From Janibacter limosus (lineage in GTDB: Bacteria; Actinomycetota; Actinomycetes; Actinomycetales; Dermatophilaceae): a stretch of 64,000 nt of DNA. The translations under genes and the position numbers were made by a program. Of the stretch, positions 16,622 through 27,584 are shown one piece after another; the stretch's first letter is position 1, and the number at the start of each line of letters is the position of its first letter. The stretch lies in assembly GCF_004295485.1 (NCBI RefSeq), contig NZ_CP036164.1, forward strand, positions 1,178,001-1,242,000, given 5' to 3'. The notes beneath the pieces were generated by a model, which did no database searches, was not told where the DNA came from, and saw nothing but the letters and a program-made list of their open reading frames with translations.

Positions 16622-18189
16622 GCCAGCCACAGGCGTCTGTGCCGGACCTGACGCCCGGCCGCACCTGGCCGGACCTCGACACCTTCCAGGTGCTCGCCCG
16701 CGACCGGCGCGTGGTGCCCGTCGTGCGCCGCCTCGTGGCCGACGGCGAGACCCCCGTCGGGGTCTACCGCAAGCTCGCCGGCGACGCGCCGGGCACCTTC
16801 CTGCTGGAGTCCGCCGAGCACGGCGGCGTCTGGTCGCGGTGGTCGATCATCGGCGCCCAGAGCCGGGCGACGCTCACCGAGCGCGACGGACGGGCCCACT
16901 GGATCGGCGAGCCACCGGTCGGGGTACCCACCGACGGCGACCCGACCGCCGCCCTTCGCGCCACCATCCGGGCCCTGTCGACCGACCCCATCGACGGGTT
17001 GCCGCCGCTGACCGGGGGGATGGTCGGCGCCATCTCCTACGACGCCGTCCGCCGGTGGGAGAAGGTGCCGTCCGAGCTGCCCGACGTCCTCGGTGTGCCG
17101 GAGCTGGGCATGGTCCTGGCCACCGACGTCGCGGTCCTCGACCACAGCGACGGGTCACTCCTGCTCGTCGCCAATGTCATCAACTACGACGACACCGACG
17201 AGCGGGTCGAGGAGGCCTGGCAGGAGGCCGTGGAGCGCCTCGACGCGATGACCGAGCGCCTCGCCGCGCCCGCGCCCAGCACCGTGGCCACCGTCGACCC
17301 CGATCTGGTGGCGGCCGCACGGACCCAGGTGACCAGCGATGTCACCGTCGAGCGCTTCGAGGAGATCGTCGAGCAGGCCAAGGAGGACATCCGCGCGGGC
17401 GAGGTCTTCCAGGTCGTGCTGTCGCAACGCTTCTCCACGCCGTGCCCGGTCGACGCGCTGGAGGTCTACCGGGCCCTGCGGCGCAGCAACCCCAGCCCGT
17501 ACATGTACTTCGTGCGGCTGCCCCACCCCGACGGCTCGGTCTACGAGGTCGTCGGCTCCTCGCCCGAGGCCCTCGTCAAGGTCACCGGTCGGAGGGCCAT
17601 CACCCACCCGATCGCCGGCACCCGCCCACGCGGCAAGTCCCCCGAGCACGACCTCCAGCTCGAGGAGGAGCTCATCGGTGACCCCAAGGAGCGCTCCGAG
17701 CACGTCATGCTCGTCGACCTCGGGCGCAACGACCTCCAGCGGGTCTGCGCGGCCGGGACGGTCGACTGCGTCGAGTTCATGAACCTGCGTCGCTACAGCC
17801 ACGTCATCCACCTCGAGTCGACCGTCGTCGGCGAGATGGCGAAGGGGGTCGACGCCTTCGACGTCCTCGTGGCCACCTTCCCGGCGGGCACCCTCTCGGG
17901 AGCACCCAAGCCACGCGCCCTGCAGCTCATCGAGCAGTACGAGCGCAGTCGCCGGGGCATCTACGGGGGAGTCGTCGGCTACCTCGACTTCCACGGGGAC
18001 ATGGACATGGCCATCGCCATCCGCACGGCGCTCGTCAAGGACGGCGTCGCGCACGTGCAGGCCGGTGCCGGCATCGTCGCCGACTCCGTGCCGAGCCTCG
18101 AGCAGGAGGAGACCGTGCACAAGGCTGGCAGCGCACTGGCCGCCGTCGCGTCCGCGAGAGCCGTCCGTCCGGTCGGGGTCGGCCGATGA
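16618..18189 (+). CDS. trpE: Anthranilate synthase component I
   Basis: TrpE converts chorismate and ammonia or glutamine to anthranilate. The 523-residue protein has the N-terminal FLLESAEHG motif, whose LLES core binds tryptophan for feedback inhibition. The chorismate-binding domain shows [55 protein letters not shown] and [16 protein letters not shown]. The glutamine amidotransferase TrpG and TrpD are not in the window. It overlaps hisI and the following membrane protein by 4 nt each, so the three are coupled. No leader-peptide attenuator is visible in front of hisI. Confidence 0.97.
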   Translation: MSQPQASVPDLTPGRTWPDLDTFQVLARDRRVVPVVRRLVADGETPVGVYRKLAGDAPGTFLLESAEHGGVWSRWSIIGAQSRATLTERDGRAHWIGEPPVGVPTDGDPTAALRATIRALSTDPIDGLPPLTGGMVGAISYDAVRRWEKVPSELPDVLGVPELGMVLATDVAVLDHSDGSLLLVANVINYDDTDERVEEAWQEAVERLDAMTERLAAPAPSTVATVDPDLVAAARTQVTSDVTVERFEEIVEQAKEDIRAGEVFQVVLSQRFSTPCPVDALEVYRALRRSNPSPYMYFVRLPHPDGSVYEVVGSSPEALVKVTGRRAITHPIAGTRPRGKSPEHDLQLEEELIGDPKERSEHVMLVDLGRNDLQRVCAAGTVDCVEFMNLRRYSHVIHLESTVVGEMAKGVDAFDVLVATFPAGTLSGAPKPRALQLIEQYERSRRGIYGGVVGYLDFHGDMDMAIAIRTALVKDGVAHVQAGAGIVADSVPSLEQEETVHKAGSALAAVASARAVRPVGVGR

Positions 18190-18776
18190 AGGTCCTGGGT
18201 CGCAAGGTCGTCGTCGTGCTGCTGGCCATCGCCGGCGGCATCGTCCTGCTCGCCGCCGGCCGCGCCGAGTGGATCACCGGCACCGTCGACGGAGTGGCCG
18301 GGCCGGTGCGCGACTCTGCCCTCGGGACCGAGGCCGCCCCGGGACTGGCCGGGCTCGCGCTCGTGGCGATGGCTGCAGCCATCGCTGCGACCACCTCGGG
18401 CCGGGTGGGGCGCTGGATCTCCCTGACGGTCCTGGGGCTCGTCGCCGCCGGAGTCGCGTCCTTGTCGGTCCGTGCCATCGTCGACGCGCCGAACGTGCTC
18501 GGCGCGGCCGCCGCAACCGACTCCGGAGGGACGGCGACGCTCGAGGCCACGGGGACCGCGACGGTCTGGCCGTGGATCGCGATCATCGCCGCGCTCATCC
18601 TGCTGCTCGCCCTCGTGGGCGGCCTCGTGGGCGGACGGCGGTGGGGAGGTCTCGGTCGCAAGTACGAGCGCCCGATCACCGATCCTGACGCCGGCTCGGT
18701 CAGCGGGCAGCGTGGTGAGCGGGTCGACTCCGACTGGGACCGGGTCACTCTCGGGGACGACCCGAGCGTCGACTAG
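18186..18776 (+). CDS. Trp-operon-associated membrane protein (TIGR02234 type)
   Basis: This 196-residue protein has about four transmembrane segments, at roughly residues 10-25, 55-72, 78-98 and 128-150, and a charged cytoplasmic tail. The AEWITGTV segment after the first helix and the position between trpE and trpC match the conserved actinobacterial tryptophan-operon membrane protein (Rv1610 type in Mycobacterium). The function is unknown. It starts on the trpE stop (ATGA) and ends 9 nt before trpC. Confidence 0.88.
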   Translation: MKVLGRKVVVVLLAIAGGIVLLAAGRAEWITGTVDGVAGPVRDSALGTEAAPGLAGLALVAMAAAIAATTSGRVGRWISLTVLGLVAAGVASLSVRAIVDAPNVLGAAAATDSGGTATLEATGTATVWPWIAIIAALILLLALVGGLVGGRRWGGLGRKYERPITDPDAGSVSGQRGERVDSDWDRVTLGDDPSVD

Positions 18777-18786
18777 CCTGTCGGCA
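18774..18786 (+). promoter_or_regulatory. Candidate internal leaderless promoter for trpC
   Basis: TAGCCT (18774-18779) overlaps the stop codon of the upstream membrane protein and lies 6 nt before the trpC ATG. No Shine-Dalgarno sequence precedes trpC. This suggests a second, leaderless entry into the operon at trpCBA. Confidence 0.45.
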
Positions 18787-19577
18787 TGCCCAGCGTCCTC
18801 GACCAGATCATCGAAGGGGTCCGTCAGGACCTCGCCGGACGCGAGGCCACCACCTCGCTCGAGCGCCTCCAGCGGCAGTGCGACGGGATGCCCGCCCCGC
18901 GGGACGCGGAGGCGCTGCTGCGCCGGCCCGGGCTCTCCGTCATTGCCGAGGTCAAGCGCTCGAGCCCGAGCAAGGGCGCCCTCGCCGACATCGCCGACCC
19001 TGCCGCGCTCGCCAGCGCCTACGAGGCCGGAGGAGCGAGCGCCGTCTCCGTCCTCACGGAGCAGCGTCGCTTCGGCGGCAGCCTCGACGACCTCGACGCC
19101 GTCCGGGCCGCGGTCGACCTGCCGGTCCTGCGCAAGGACTTCATGGTCAGCGAGTACCAGGTCTGGGAGGCTCGGGCCCACGGCGCGGACATCATCCTGC
19201 TCATCGTCGCTGCACTCGACGACCGCCGCCTGGCCGACCTCATGGCGCTGGCCGGCTCGCTCGGGATGACCTGCCTCGTCGAGGTCCACGACGAGGCCGA
19301 GGCCGCTCGCGCCGTCGACCTCGGCGCCACGGTCATCGGGGTCAACAACCGCAACCTCAAGACCCTGGCCGTCGACACCGACACCTTCGCCCGGCTGGCT
19401 CCGCTGGTCCCCGCCTCGTGCGTGCGGGTCGCCGAGTCCGGCGTCACCGGCCCGACGGAGGCCGCGCTCTTCGCCAGGGCCGGCGCCGATGCGATCCTCG
19501 TCGGCGAGGCCCTGGTCGTCGGTGGCGACCCCGCCGAGGGCGTCCGGTCGATGATCGAGGCGGCAACCAGCGCATGA
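18786..19577 (+). CDS. trpC: Indole-3-glycerol-phosphate synthase
   Basis: TrpC closes the indole ring from carboxyphenylamino-deoxyribulose phosphate. The 263-residue TIM barrel carries [15 protein letters not shown] (catalytic Lys), [24 protein letters not shown] (second catalytic Lys), GVNNRNLKT and RVAESGV. It is not fused to TrpF. It is followed by trpB with a 4-nt overlap and has a possible promoter of its own directly upstream. Confidence 0.97.
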   Translation: MPSVLDQIIEGVRQDLAGREATTSLERLQRQCDGMPAPRDAEALLRRPGLSVIAEVKRSSPSKGALADIADPAALASAYEAGGASAVSVLTEQRRFGGSLDDLDAVRAAVDLPVLRKDFMVSEYQVWEARAHGADIILLIVAALDDRRLADLMALAGSLGMTCLVEVHDEAEAARAVDLGATVIGVNNRNLKTLAVDTDTFARLAPLVPASCVRVAESGVTGPTEAALFARAGADAILVGEALVVGGDPAEGVRSMIEAATSA

Positions 19578-20836
19578 GTGAGGACGACATGAGCACCGAG
19601 CAGTCACGGTCCCAGCAGGCCGAGCCCGCCCCGGCCGAGGTGCACGTCCCCGGCCGCTTCGGCGCCTTCGGCGGTCGCTACGTCCCCGAGGCCCTGATCC
19701 CGGCCCTCGAGGAGCTCGACGAGGCCCGGCAGAAGGCCCTGGTCGACCCCGAGTTCATCGACGAGCTGGCCACGCTCCACCGCACCTACACCGGTCGCCC
19801 AAGCATCATCACCGAGGTCCCGCGCTTCGCCGAGCACGCCGGCGGCGCCCGGATCATCCTCAAGCGCGAGGACCTCAACCACACGGGCAGTCACAAGATC
19901 AACAACGTCCTGGCCCAGACGCTGCTCACCAAGCGCATGGGCAAGCGGCGGGTCATCGCCGAGACCGGCGCCGGGCAGCACGGCGTGGCCACGGCCACGG
20001 CAGCTGCCCTGATGGGCCTGGAGTGCACGATCTACATGGGCAAGGTCGACACCGAGCGCCAGGCCCTCAACGTCGCGCGGATGAAGATCCTCGGTGCCAC
20101 CGTCGTGGCCGTCGAGCACGGCAGCGCGACGCTCAAGGACGCCATCAACGAGGCCATGCGCGACTGGGTGACCAATGTCGACCACACGCACTACGTCCTC
20201 GGGACGGTCACCGGACCACACCCCTTCCCCGAGATGGTCCGCGACTTCCACAAGATCATCGGCGAGGAGGCCCGCGGCCAGGTCCTGGAGCTGACCGGCC
20301 GCCTGCCCGACGCGGTCATCGCCTGCGTCGGCGGCGGGTCCAACGCCATGGGGATCTTCCACCGCTTCGTCACCGACGAGGCGGTGCGCCTGATCGGGGT
20401 CGAGGCCGGCGGCGACGGGATCGACACCGGCCGGCACGCGGCCCGCTTCGCCACAGCCGAGCCCGGGGTGCTGCACGGCGCGATGAGCTACCTCATGCAG
20501 GACGCCGAGGGCCAGACGCTGGAGACGCACTCCATCTCGGCCGGCCTGGACTACCCGAGCGTCGGACCGGAGCACTCCTACCTGCGCGACAGCGGGCGGG
20601 CCGAGTACCGGTACGCCACGGACGAGCAGGTGATGCACGCCTTCCAGCTGCTGTGCCGCACCGAGGGCATCATCCCGGCACTGGAGTCGGCGCACGCGCT
20701 CGCCGCGACGCTCGACGTGGGCAAGGAGCTCGGTCCCGACGCGCTGCTCCTCGTCAACCTCTCCGGGCGTGGGGACAAGGACATGCACACCGCCGCCGAG
20801 TGGTTCGGCCTCGTCGACAAGGACACAGACGCATGA
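19574..20836 (+). CDS. trpB: Tryptophan synthase beta chain
   Basis: TrpB condenses indole and serine with pyridoxal phosphate. The protein is 420 residues from ATG 19574 (ATGA overlap with trpC) or 415 from ATG 19589; GAGGA 5-9 nt before the latter makes it a strong alternative. Family motifs are [29 protein letters not shown] (PLP lysine), [24 protein letters not shown] (phosphate site) and [12 protein letters not shown]. Glu of ETGAGQ is the catalytic acid. It overlaps trpA by 4 nt, and TrpB and TrpA form the alpha2-beta2 complex. Confidence 0.97.
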   Translation: MSEDDMSTEQSRSQQAEPAPAEVHVPGRFGAFGGRYVPEALIPALEELDEARQKALVDPEFIDELATLHRTYTGRPSIITEVPRFAEHAGGARIILKREDLNHTGSHKINNVLAQTLLTKRMGKRRVIAETGAGQHGVATATAAALMGLECTIYMGKVDTERQALNVARMKILGATVVAVEHGSATLKDAINEAMRDWVTNVDHTHYVLGTVTGPHPFPEMVRDFHKIIGEEARGQVLELTGRLPDAVIACVGGGSNAMGIFHRFVTDEAVRLIGVEAGGDGIDTGRHAARFATAEPGVLHGAMSYLMQDAEGQTLETHSISAGLDYPSVGPEHSYLRDSGRAEYRYATDEQVMHAFQLLCRTEGIIPALESAHALAATLDVGKELGPDALLLVNLSGRGDKDMHTAAEWFGLVDKDTDA

Positions 20837-21630
20837 GCGCGCTCGAGGAGGTCTTCGCCCGGTGCAAGGCCGAGGGCCGGGCCGCTCTCATCGGCTACCT
20901 GCCCGTCGGTTACCCCGATGTCGAGGGCTCGCTCGCCGCGATGACCGCGCTCGCCGAGGCAGGCGCCGACATCGTCGAGGTCGGGATGCCCTACAGCGAC
21001 CCCGTCATGGACGGCCCCGTCATCCAGCGGGCCGCGACCGAGGCCCTGGCGAAGGGGGTCCACGTCGACGACGTCTTCCGCGCGACCGCCGCGGTCAAGG
21101 ACGCCGGTGCGGTGCCCGTCGTCATGTCCTACTGGAACCTCGTGCTGCGTCGCGGTGTCGACCGCTACGCGGCCGACCTCGCCGCCTCGGGCGGCGCCGG
21201 CATGATCACGCCGGACCTCGTCCCCGAGGAGGCCGGCGAGTGGCACGAGGCCAGTGAGCGCCACGGCCTCGACCGAATCTTCCTCGTCGCCCCGAGCTCG
21301 ACCACCGAGCGCATCTCCGTCGTCACCCACGCCTGCAGCGGATTCGTCTACACCGCCTCCACCATGGGCGTCACCGGGACCCGCGGCAGCGTCGGCAGCC
21401 GCGCTCCCGAGCTCGTCGCCCGGGTCCGCGAGGCGACCGACCTGCCGCTGTGCGTGGGTCTGGGCGTGAGCAACGGCGCGCAGGCGGCCGAGGTCGCCTC
21501 CTTCGCCGACGGCGTGATCGTCGGCTCCGCCCTGGTGAGCACCCTGCTCGACCGCGGACGCGACGAGGGCCTCGCGGCCCTGCGCGAGCTGACTGCAGAG
21601 CTGGCCGAGGGCGTCCGGGGACGCGCGTGA
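20833..21630 (+). CDS. trpA: Tryptophan synthase alpha chain
   Basis: TrpA releases indole from indole-glycerol phosphate and channels it to TrpB. The 265-residue barrel has [30 protein letters not shown] (catalytic Glu and Asp) and the flexible active-site loop [15 protein letters not shown]. It starts on the trpB stop. After it, short coupled reading frames lead to lgt, so the transcript probably continues. Confidence 0.97.
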   Translation: MSALEEVFARCKAEGRAALIGYLPVGYPDVEGSLAAMTALAEAGADIVEVGMPYSDPVMDGPVIQRAATEALAKGVHVDDVFRATAAVKDAGAVPVVMSYWNLVLRRGVDRYAADLAASGGAGMITPDLVPEEAGEWHEASERHGLDRIFLVAPSSTTERISVVTHACSGFVYTASTMGVTGTRGSVGSRAPELVARVREATDLPLCVGLGVSNGAQAAEVASFADGVIVGSALVSTLLDRGRDEGLAALRELTAELAEGVRGRA

Positions 21631-21816
21631 CCGCTGGCCGTCTGCGAGACCACATCGGCCTCGTCACCAGCCTGGTCCTCGGCGTCGTAGCCTTCGGGGT
21701 GTCGCGCTGGGTCCGGCACGCTGCTCATGGCCAGCCAGACCAAGTACGGCCCGGAGATCGCCCGCGACCTGGGGCTCGACCGGGCCCTCTTCCCTGCCCA
21801 CGAGGAGTCAGCATGA
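21627..21816 (+). other. Short overlapping frames between trpA and the 68-residue gene, possibly a decayed gene
   Basis: A frame beginning with GTG on the trpA stop (GTGA at 21627) reads a short hydrophobic stretch, HIGLVTSLVLGVVAFGVSRW, then becomes unlike protein. From ATG 21727 another frame reads 29 plausible residues (MASQTKYGPEIARDLGLDRA and on) and ends at 21816, overlapping the next ATG by 4 nt. One frameshift near 21710 would join the two into a single membrane-anchored product. Relatives often have a thioredoxin/DsbA-like gene here, so a remnant is possible. I cannot assign a function. Confidence 0.35.
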
Positions 21817-22019
21817 CCACGAACGACCGCAAGGCCTGGCAGGAGCGCACCGACAAGGGCACAGACGTCAACTACGTCAAGAGCGTCGATGATGCCACCA
21901 TCACGGACGGCAGCTGGGGCGCTCTCATCGACCCGAGCGCCCGCAAGGCCGACACGGCCACGCTGACCACGGTCCTCACCTCCGGCACGGTCCCCGCGGA
22001 CCTGGTGCAGACGCAGTGA
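21813..22019 (+). CDS. Small hypothetical protein, 68 residues, coupled to lgt
   Basis: A strong ribosome site (GAGGAG at 21802-21807, 5 nt spacing) precedes ATG 21813. The product is soluble and mildly acidic, beginning MTTNDRKAWQERTDKG and ending PADLVQTQ, with no cysteines and no membrane segment. Its stop overlaps the lgt GTG (GTGA), and its start overlaps the stop of the short frame before it, so it sits in an unbroken chain of coupled frames from trpA to lgt. I do not recognise the family. The SD and the two overlaps are the arguments that it is translated. Confidence 0.55.
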   Translation: MTTNDRKAWQERTDKGTDVNYVKSVDDATITDGSWGALIDPSARKADTATLTTVLTSGTVPADLVQTQ

Positions 22020-22876
22020 TCCCGGCAGCCCTCCCTTCGCCGAGCGTCGGGGTCATCGAGCTCGGTCCCCTGACGATCCACGCCTATGCCCTGTGCATCC
22101 TCGCCGGGATCTTCGTGGCCGTCTGGATGGGAGATCGACGCCTCCAGGACCGCGGGGGAGAGCCGGGCGTCGTCCTGGACATCGCCATGTGGGCGGTGCC
22201 CTTCGGGATCATCGGTGGTCGGCTCTACCACGTCATCACCACGCCCCAGCCGTACTTCGGCGACGGAGGAAACCCCGTCGACGCGCTGAAGATCTGGCAA
22301 GGGGGCCTTGGCATCTGGGGAGCCGTCGCCCTGGGCGCCGTGGGTGCCTGGATCGGCTGCCGCAAGGAGGGAGTGCGATTCCTCACCTTCGCCGACGCCG
22401 CCGTGCCGGGCATCCTCGTCGCCCAGGCCATCGGCCGCTGGGGCAACTGGTTCAACAACGAGATCTACGGCCCCCGCACCGACCTGCCCTGGGGTCTGGA
22501 GATCCACCGGTGGGACAGCAGCACGGGCCGGGCCGTGGTCGACGGCGCCGGCGAACCCGTGGTGCTCGGGACCTTCCACCCGACCTTCCTCTACGAGTCC
22601 CTCTTCCTTCTCGGGCTCGCCGTGCTCCTGCTCGTGCTCGACCGGCGGGTCCGCTTCGCACCCGGGCAGGTGATGGCCCTCTACATCGGTGGCTACCCCG
22701 TCGGGCGGCTCTTCATCGAGATGATCCGCACGGATGCGGCCAACACGATCCTCGGTCTGCGCGTCAACATCTGGACGAGCATCCTCGTCTTCGTCCTCGG
22801 TGTGGTTCTCTACATCCTCCTCGGTCGCAGGGCCGAGGAGCCCGATGAGGCGAGAATCTCATCTAGTGAGACATGA
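22016..22876 (+). CDS. lgt: Prolipoprotein diacylglyceryl transferase
   Basis: Lgt transfers diacylglycerol from phosphatidylglycerol to the lipobox cysteine of prolipoproteins in the cytoplasmic membrane. The 286-residue protein has about seven membrane segments and the signature AIGRWGNWFNNEIYG, with the essential Arg/Asn. It also shows IIGGRLYHVI near the first catalytic region and the late GYPVGRLFIEMIRTD segment. The start is the GTG overlapping the preceding 68-residue gene. Its last codons overlap the candidate gltB operator. lgt following the trp genes is conserved in actinobacteria. Confidence 0.95.
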   Translation: MIPAALPSPSVGVIELGPLTIHAYALCILAGIFVAVWMGDRRLQDRGGEPGVVLDIAMWAVPFGIIGGRLYHVITTPQPYFGDGGNPVDALKIWQGGLGIWGAVALGAVGAWIGCRKEGVRFLTFADAAVPGILVAQAIGRWGNWFNNEIYGPRTDLPWGLEIHRWDSSTGRAVVDGAGEPVVLGTFHPTFLYESLFLLGLAVLLLVLDRRVRFAPGQVMALYIGGYPVGRLFIEMIRTDAANTILGLRVNIWTSILVFVLGVVLYILLGRRAEEPDEARISSSET

Positions 22877-22910
22877 ACTCTCACTAGGTAAGACACAATC
22901 GCTGTACACT
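22863..22910 (+). promoter_or_regulatory. Candidate gltB promoter with perfect inverted-repeat operator
   Basis: CTAGTGAGA (22863-22871) and TCTCACTAG (22879-22887) are a perfect 9-bp inverted repeat with a 7-nt spacer, overlapping the lgt stop codon. TACACT at 22905-22910 is a good -10 box, which puts the right arm over the -35 position. The site is therefore placed for a dimeric regulator of glutamate synthase. The regulator is not known from this sequence; nitrogen regulators such as AmtR or GlnR use different consensus sites as far as I can tell. Confidence 0.55.
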
Positions 22911-22955
22911 CAGCCCACCGCGGCCGCCGACGTCCGCGCCCATCCCTGACGAAGC

Positions 22956-22990
22956 GCCCGTCGTTCGCCACACGAACGCCGGGCCTCTTC
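22956..22990 (+). terminator. Hairpin in the gltB leader: lgt terminator or attenuator
   Basis: GCCCG-TC-GTTCG and CGAAC-GC-CGGGC pair across the loop CCACA (22956-22984) and are followed by CTCTTCTC. It lies after the candidate TACACT promoter and about 30 nt before the gltB start, so it could end transcripts from lgt or act in cis on gltB transcription. Confidence 0.4.
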
Positions 22991-23012
22991 TCGAACCCAC
23001 ACACCGAGGACG

Positions 23013-26000
23013 GTGACCGACGTGACCCCAAAGTCCTTCTCCCCCTATGAGCGCTGGTCGGCACTTCCCCCTGACACCGGTCTGTACCGGCGGGACGCGG
23101 AGAAGGACGCCTGCGGCGTGGCCATGGTCGCCACCATGCGGGGGCACGCGGGGCACGACATCGTCGAGCACGCACTCCTGGCCCTGACCAACCTCGAGCA
23201 CCGTGGGGCCACCGGCGCCGACCCGCTCGTCGGTGACGGCGCGGGCATCCTGTCGCAGGTTCCCGACCGCTTCTTCCGTGAGGTCGTCGACTTCGCCTTG
23301 CCCGAGGCCGGCCACTACGCAGTCGGCACCGCCTACGTGCCGACCGACGCCGCCGAGCGCGAGACCATGACCCAGCGCATCGAGGCGATCGCCAGGGAGG
23401 AGGGCCTGCAGGTCCTCGGCTGGCGGCAGGTCCCTGTCCAGCGCGACATCGTCGGCCAGATGGCCCGCGACTGCATGCCCGACTTCTGGCAGCTCTTCGT
23501 CGCCGCACCCGGCGGCGAGGTCTCCGGCCTGACGCTGGAGCGGCTGGCCTTCGTCACCCGCAAGCGCGCGGAGCGGGAGACCGGGGTGTACCTCGCCTCG
23601 CTGTCCGCCCGCACCATCGTCTACAAGGGGATGCTCACCACCGCGCAGCTCGAGCCCTTCTACCCGGACCTGTCCGACGAGCGCTTCGAGAGCGAGCTGG
23701 CCCTGGTCCACTCGCGCTTCTCCACCAACACCTTCCCGAGCTGGCCGCTCAGCCACCCCTTCCGCTTCATCGCCCACAACGGGGAGATCAACACGGTCAA
23801 GGGCAACCGCAACTGGATGCGGGCGCGGGAGTCGCTGCTCTCCAGCGACATCATCCCGGGCGACCTGCAGCGGATCATGCCGATCTGCACGCCGGAGGCC
23901 TCGGACTCCGCGTCCTTCGACGAGGTCCTGGAGCTGCTGCACCTGGGCGGTCGCTCCCTTCCTCACTCGGTGCTGATGATGATCCCGGAGGCGTGGGAGA
24001 ACCACGCGACCATGCCGCAGGAGCTGAAGGACTTCTACGAGTTCCACTCGATGTTCATGGAGCCGTGGGACGGGCCGGCCTGCGTCACCTTCACCGACGG
24101 CCGCTACGTCGGCGCGGTCCTGGACCGCAACGGCCTGCGGCCGGGCCGTTACTGGGTCACCGATGACGGTCTCGTCGTGCTCGCCTCCGAGTCGGGGGTC
24201 CTGGACCTCCAGCCGGAGCACGTGGTCCAGAAGGGCCGGCTCATGCCGGGCCGGATGTTCCTCGTCGACACCGCAGAAGGTCGGATCGTGGAGGACGACG
24301 AGATCAAGGGCCAGCTGGCGGGGGAGCACCCCTACGGAGAGTGGCTCGACGACGGTCGCATCATGCTCGGTGACCTCCCGCCGCGCGAGCACATCCTGCA
24401 CACCCCGGCCTCCGTCGCCCGACGTCAGCAGACCTTCGGCTACACGCAGGAGGAGCTGAAGATCCTGCTGACGCCGATGGCGAGCACGGGCCTGGAGGCC
24501 CTCGGGTCGATGGGCACCGACACCCCGGTGGCCGTCCTGTCGCAGAAGCCGCGGCTGGTCTTCGACTACTTCACCCAGGTCTTCGCCCAGGTGACCAACC
24601 CGCCGCTCGACTCCATCCGCGAGGAGCTCGTCACCGCCCTGGGCACCGCCATCGGACCGGAGGGCAACATCCTCTCGGCCGACCCGCAGCACGCCCGCCA
24701 GGTCGTGCTGCCCTTCCCGGTCATCGACAACGACGAGCTGGCCAAGATCGTCCACATCGACGCCGACCGCGACCACGCGGGACGCGCCAGCCACGTCGTG
24801 CGCGGTCTCTTCGACGTCCTGGCCGGCGAGGAGGGACTGCGCGCAGAGCTCACCCGGATCTGCTCCGAGGTCTCCGAGGCGATCGCCAACGGAGCGCGCT
24901 ACATCGTCCTGTCCGACCGCGACTCCGGTCGGGACCTGGCGCCGATCCCGTCGCTGCTGCTGACCTCGGCCGTTCACCACCACCTCATCCGCGAGAAGAC
25001 CCGCACCCAGGTGGGCCTGATCGTCGAGGCCGGCGACGTCCGGGAGGTCCACCACATCGCGCTGCTCATCGGCTACGGCGCGGCGGCGGTCAACCCGTAC
25101 CTCGCGATGGAGTCCGTCGAGGACATGGTCCGACGTGAGGTCATCACCACGGTCGACGAGGAGACCGCGGTGCGCAACCTGATCAAGGCCCTCGGCAAGG
25201 GCGTGCTGAAGGTGATGTCCAAGATGGGCATCTCGACCGTCGCCTCCTACCGTGGCGCCCAGGTCTTCGAGGCGCTCGGCCTGAGCCAGGAGCTCGTCGA
25301 CGAGTACTTCACCGGCACGGTGAGCCAGCTCGGTGGGGTCGGTCTCGACGTCATCGCCGCCGAGGCGACGGCCCGTCACGCCACGGCCTACCCGCCCGAG
25401 GGGATGCGCCCGCCGCACCGCAAGCTCGAGGTCGGTGGCGAGTACAAGTGGCGTCGCGAGGGCGAGCCGCACCTCTTCGACCCCGAGACGGTCTTCCGGC
25501 TCCAGCACTCCACGCGGGCGCGCCGGTACGACATCTTCAAGCAGTACACGGCCCGGGTCAACGAGCAGTCGGAGCGTCTGATGACCCTCCGCGGGCTCTT
25601 CGCCCTGGCCGACGGGGAGGAGCGTGCGTCGATCCCCATCGACGAGGTCGAGCCGATCGGCGCGATCATCAAGCGCTTCTCCACCGGCGCCATGAGCTAC
25701 GGCTCGATCAGCCAGGAGGCGCACGAGACCCTCGCGGTGGCGATGAACCGTCTCGGGGCGCGCTCCAACACCGGTGAGGGTGGCGAGGACCTCGACCGCC
25801 TCATGGACCCGGAGCGGCGCAGCTCGATCAAGCAGGTCGCCTCGGGCCGCTTCGGCGTCACCTCGGCCTACCTCACCCACAGCGACGACATCCAGATCAA
25901 GATGGCGCAGGGTGCCAAGCCCGGCGAAGGGGGGCAGCTGCCCGGTCCCAAGGTGTACCCGTGGGTGGCGCGCACCCGGCACTCCACGCCGGGCGTGGGC

Positions 26001-27584
26001 CTGATCAGCCCACCGCCCCACCACGACATCTACTCGATCGAGGACCTCGCCCAGCTGATCCACGACCTCAAGAACGCCAACCCGCAGGCGCGGGTGCACG
26101 TCAAGCTCGTCAGCGAGGTCGGCGTCGGCACGGTCGCGGCGGGTGTGAGCAAGGCTCACGCCGACGTCGTGCTCATCTCCGGCCACGACGGCGGGACCGG
26201 CGCCTCGCCGCTCACGTCGCTCAAGCACGCGGGTGGTCCGTGGGAGCTCGGTCTGGCATCGACCCAGCAGACCTTGGTCCTCAACGGTCTGCGCGACCGG
26301 ATCGTCGTGCAGGTGGACGGCCAGATCAAGACCGGCCGAGACGTGATCATCGGTGCGCTGCTCGGGGCCGAGGAGTTCGGCTTCGCCACCGCACCACTCG
26401 TCGTCAGCGGCTGCATCCTCATGCGGGTCTGCCACCTCGACACCTGCCCCGTGGGCATCGCGACGCAGAACCCCGAGCTGCGGGCGCGCTACTCGGGCCA
26501 GCCCGAGTTCGTCGAGACCTTCTTCGAGTACATCGCCGAGGAGGTGCGCGAGCTGCTCGCCGAGCTGGGCTTCCGCACCCTCGAGGAGGCCATCGGGCGG
26601 GTCGACCTGCTCGACACCCGCAAGGCCGTCGACCACTGGAAGGCCGCTGGCCTCGACCTGGGTCCGATCTTCGCCAAGGTCGCCTCCCTGGACGGCTCCG
26701 GCGTGCGTCACACCAAGGCCCAGGAGCACGGGCTCGACGCTGCGCTCGACCACCAGCTGATCGAGCTCGCGGCCCCCGCGCTGGAGGACGGCAGCGCGGT
26801 CAGCGGCGAGTTCCCGGTCCGCAACGTCAACCGCACCCTGGGCACGATGCTCGGGCACGAGGTGACCAAGCGTCACCCCGAGGGACTGCCGGACGGCACC
26901 ATCGAGCTGACCTTCACCGGGTCGGCCGGTCAGAGCCTGGGGGCATTCCTGCCACGGGGCATCACCCTGACGATGGTCGGTGATGCCAACGACTACGTCG
27001 GCAAGGGCCTCTCCGGAGGCCGGGTCATCGTGCGTCCGCCCGAGGGCGCGCGCTACGTCGCCGAGGACAATGTCATCGCCGGCAATGTCATCGGCTACGG
27101 CGCGACGTCGGGCCAGCTCTTCCTCCGCGGGGTCGTCGGTGAGCGCTTCTGCGTGCGCAACTCCGGCGCCGCCGCGGTCGTCGAGGGCGTCGGCGACCAC
27201 GGGTGCGAGTACATGACCGGTGGCACGGTCCTCGTCCTCGGCCCCACCGGGCGCAACTTCGCCGCCGGGATGTCCGGTGGCAACGCCTTCGTCCTCGACC
27301 TCGACGAGTCCCTGGTCAACCCCGAGCTCGTCGACATCACCCCCCTTCGCACCGGCGACCGCGAGGTCGTGCGCGAGCTGCTCACCCAGCACCTCGAGCA
27401 CACCGGCTCCGCCGTCGCCCAGCGGCTGCTCGACGAGGGCGAGGCGGCCTACGACCGCTTCTCGCTCGTCCTTCCCCGCGACTACCAGCGCGTCCTCGAC
27501 GTGCGGGCCGACGCCGAGGCCGAGGGCCTCGACCTCGACGGCACGCAGGTCTGGGACCGGATCATGGAGGCTTCCCGTGGCTGA
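23013..27584 (+). CDS. gltB: Glutamate synthase (NADPH), large subunit
   Basis: GltB makes two glutamates from glutamine and 2-oxoglutarate together with GltD. The 1523-residue protein is full length. Cys34, in [13 protein letters not shown], is the expected N-terminal nucleophile of the class II glutaminase domain, so a 33-residue propeptide would be removed. The FMN-binding synthase domain follows, with [10 protein letters not shown] and [17 protein letters not shown]. The 3Fe-4S motif [12 protein letters not shown] and the C-terminal beta-helix domain (repeated G-x-x-G-x-x-G-A) complete the architecture. GTG 23013 is chosen for the standard propeptide length. It overlaps gltD by 8 nt. Confidence 0.97.
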   Translation: MTDVTPKSFSPYERWSALPPDTGLYRRDAEKDACGVAMVATMRGHAGHDIVEHALLALTNLEHRGATGADPLVGDGAGILSQVPDRFFREVVDFALPEAGHYAVGTAYVPTDAAERETMTQRIEAIAREEGLQVLGWRQVPVQRDIVGQMARDCMPDFWQLFVAAPGGEVSGLTLERLAFVTRKRAERETGVYLASLSARTIVYKGMLTTAQLEPFYPDLSDERFESELALVHSRFSTNTFPSWPLSHPFRFIAHNGEINTVKGNRNWMRARESLLSSDIIPGDLQRIMPICTPEASDSASFDEVLELLHLGGRSLPHSVLMMIPEAWENHATMPQELKDFYEFHSMFMEPWDGPACVTFTDGRYVGAVLDRNGLRPGRYWVTDDGLVVLASESGVLDLQPEHVVQKGRLMPGRMFLVDTAEGRIVEDDEIKGQLAGEHPYGEWLDDGRIMLGDLPPREHILHTPASVARRQQTFGYTQEELKILLTPMASTGLEALGSMGTDTPVAVLSQKPRLVFDYFTQVFAQVTNPPLDSIREELVTALGTAIGPEGNILSADPQHARQVVLPFPVIDNDELAKIVHIDADRDHAGRASHVVRGLFDVLAGEEGLRAELTRICSEVSEAIANGARYIVLSDRDSGRDLAPIPSLLLTSAVHHHLIREKTRTQVGLIVEAGDVREVHHIALLIGYGAAAVNPYLAMESVEDMVRREVITTVDEETAVRNLIKALGKGVLKVMSKMGISTVASYRGAQVFEALGLSQELVDEYFTGTVSQLGGVGLDVIAAEATARHATAYPPEGMRPPHRKLEVGGEYKWRREGEPHLFDPETVFRLQHSTRARRYDIFKQYTARVNEQSERLMTLRGLFALADGEERASIPIDEVEPIGAIIKRFSTGAMSYGSISQEAHETLAVAMNRLGARSNTGEGGEDLDRLMDPERRSSIKQVASGRFGVTSAYLTHSDDIQIKMAQGAKPGEGGQLPGPKVYPWVARTRHSTPGVGLISPPPHHDIYSIEDLAQLIHDLKNANPQARVHVKLVSEVGVGTVAAGVSKAHADVVLISGHDGGTGASPLTSLKHAGGPWELGLASTQQTLVLNGLRDRIVVQVDGQIKTGRDVIIGALLGAEEFGFATAPLVVSGCILMRVCHLDTCPVGIATQNPELRARYSGQPEFVETFFEYIAEEVRELLAELGFRTLEEAIGRVDLLDTRKAVDHWKAAGLDLGPIFAKVASLDGSGVRHTKAQEHGLDAALDHQLIELAAPALEDGSAVSGEFPVRNVNRTLGTMLGHEVTKRHPEGLPDGTIELTFTGSAGQSLGAFLPRGITLTMVGDANDYVGKGLSGGRVIVRPPEGARYVAEDNVIAGNVIGYGATSGQLFLRGVVGERFCVRNSGAAAVVEGVGDHGCEYMTGGTVLVLGPTGRNFAAGMSGGNAFVLDLDESLVNPELVDITPLRTGDREVVRELLTQHLEHTGSAVAQRLLDEGEAAYDRFSLVLPRDYQRVLDVRADAEAEGLDLDGTQVWDRIMEASRG

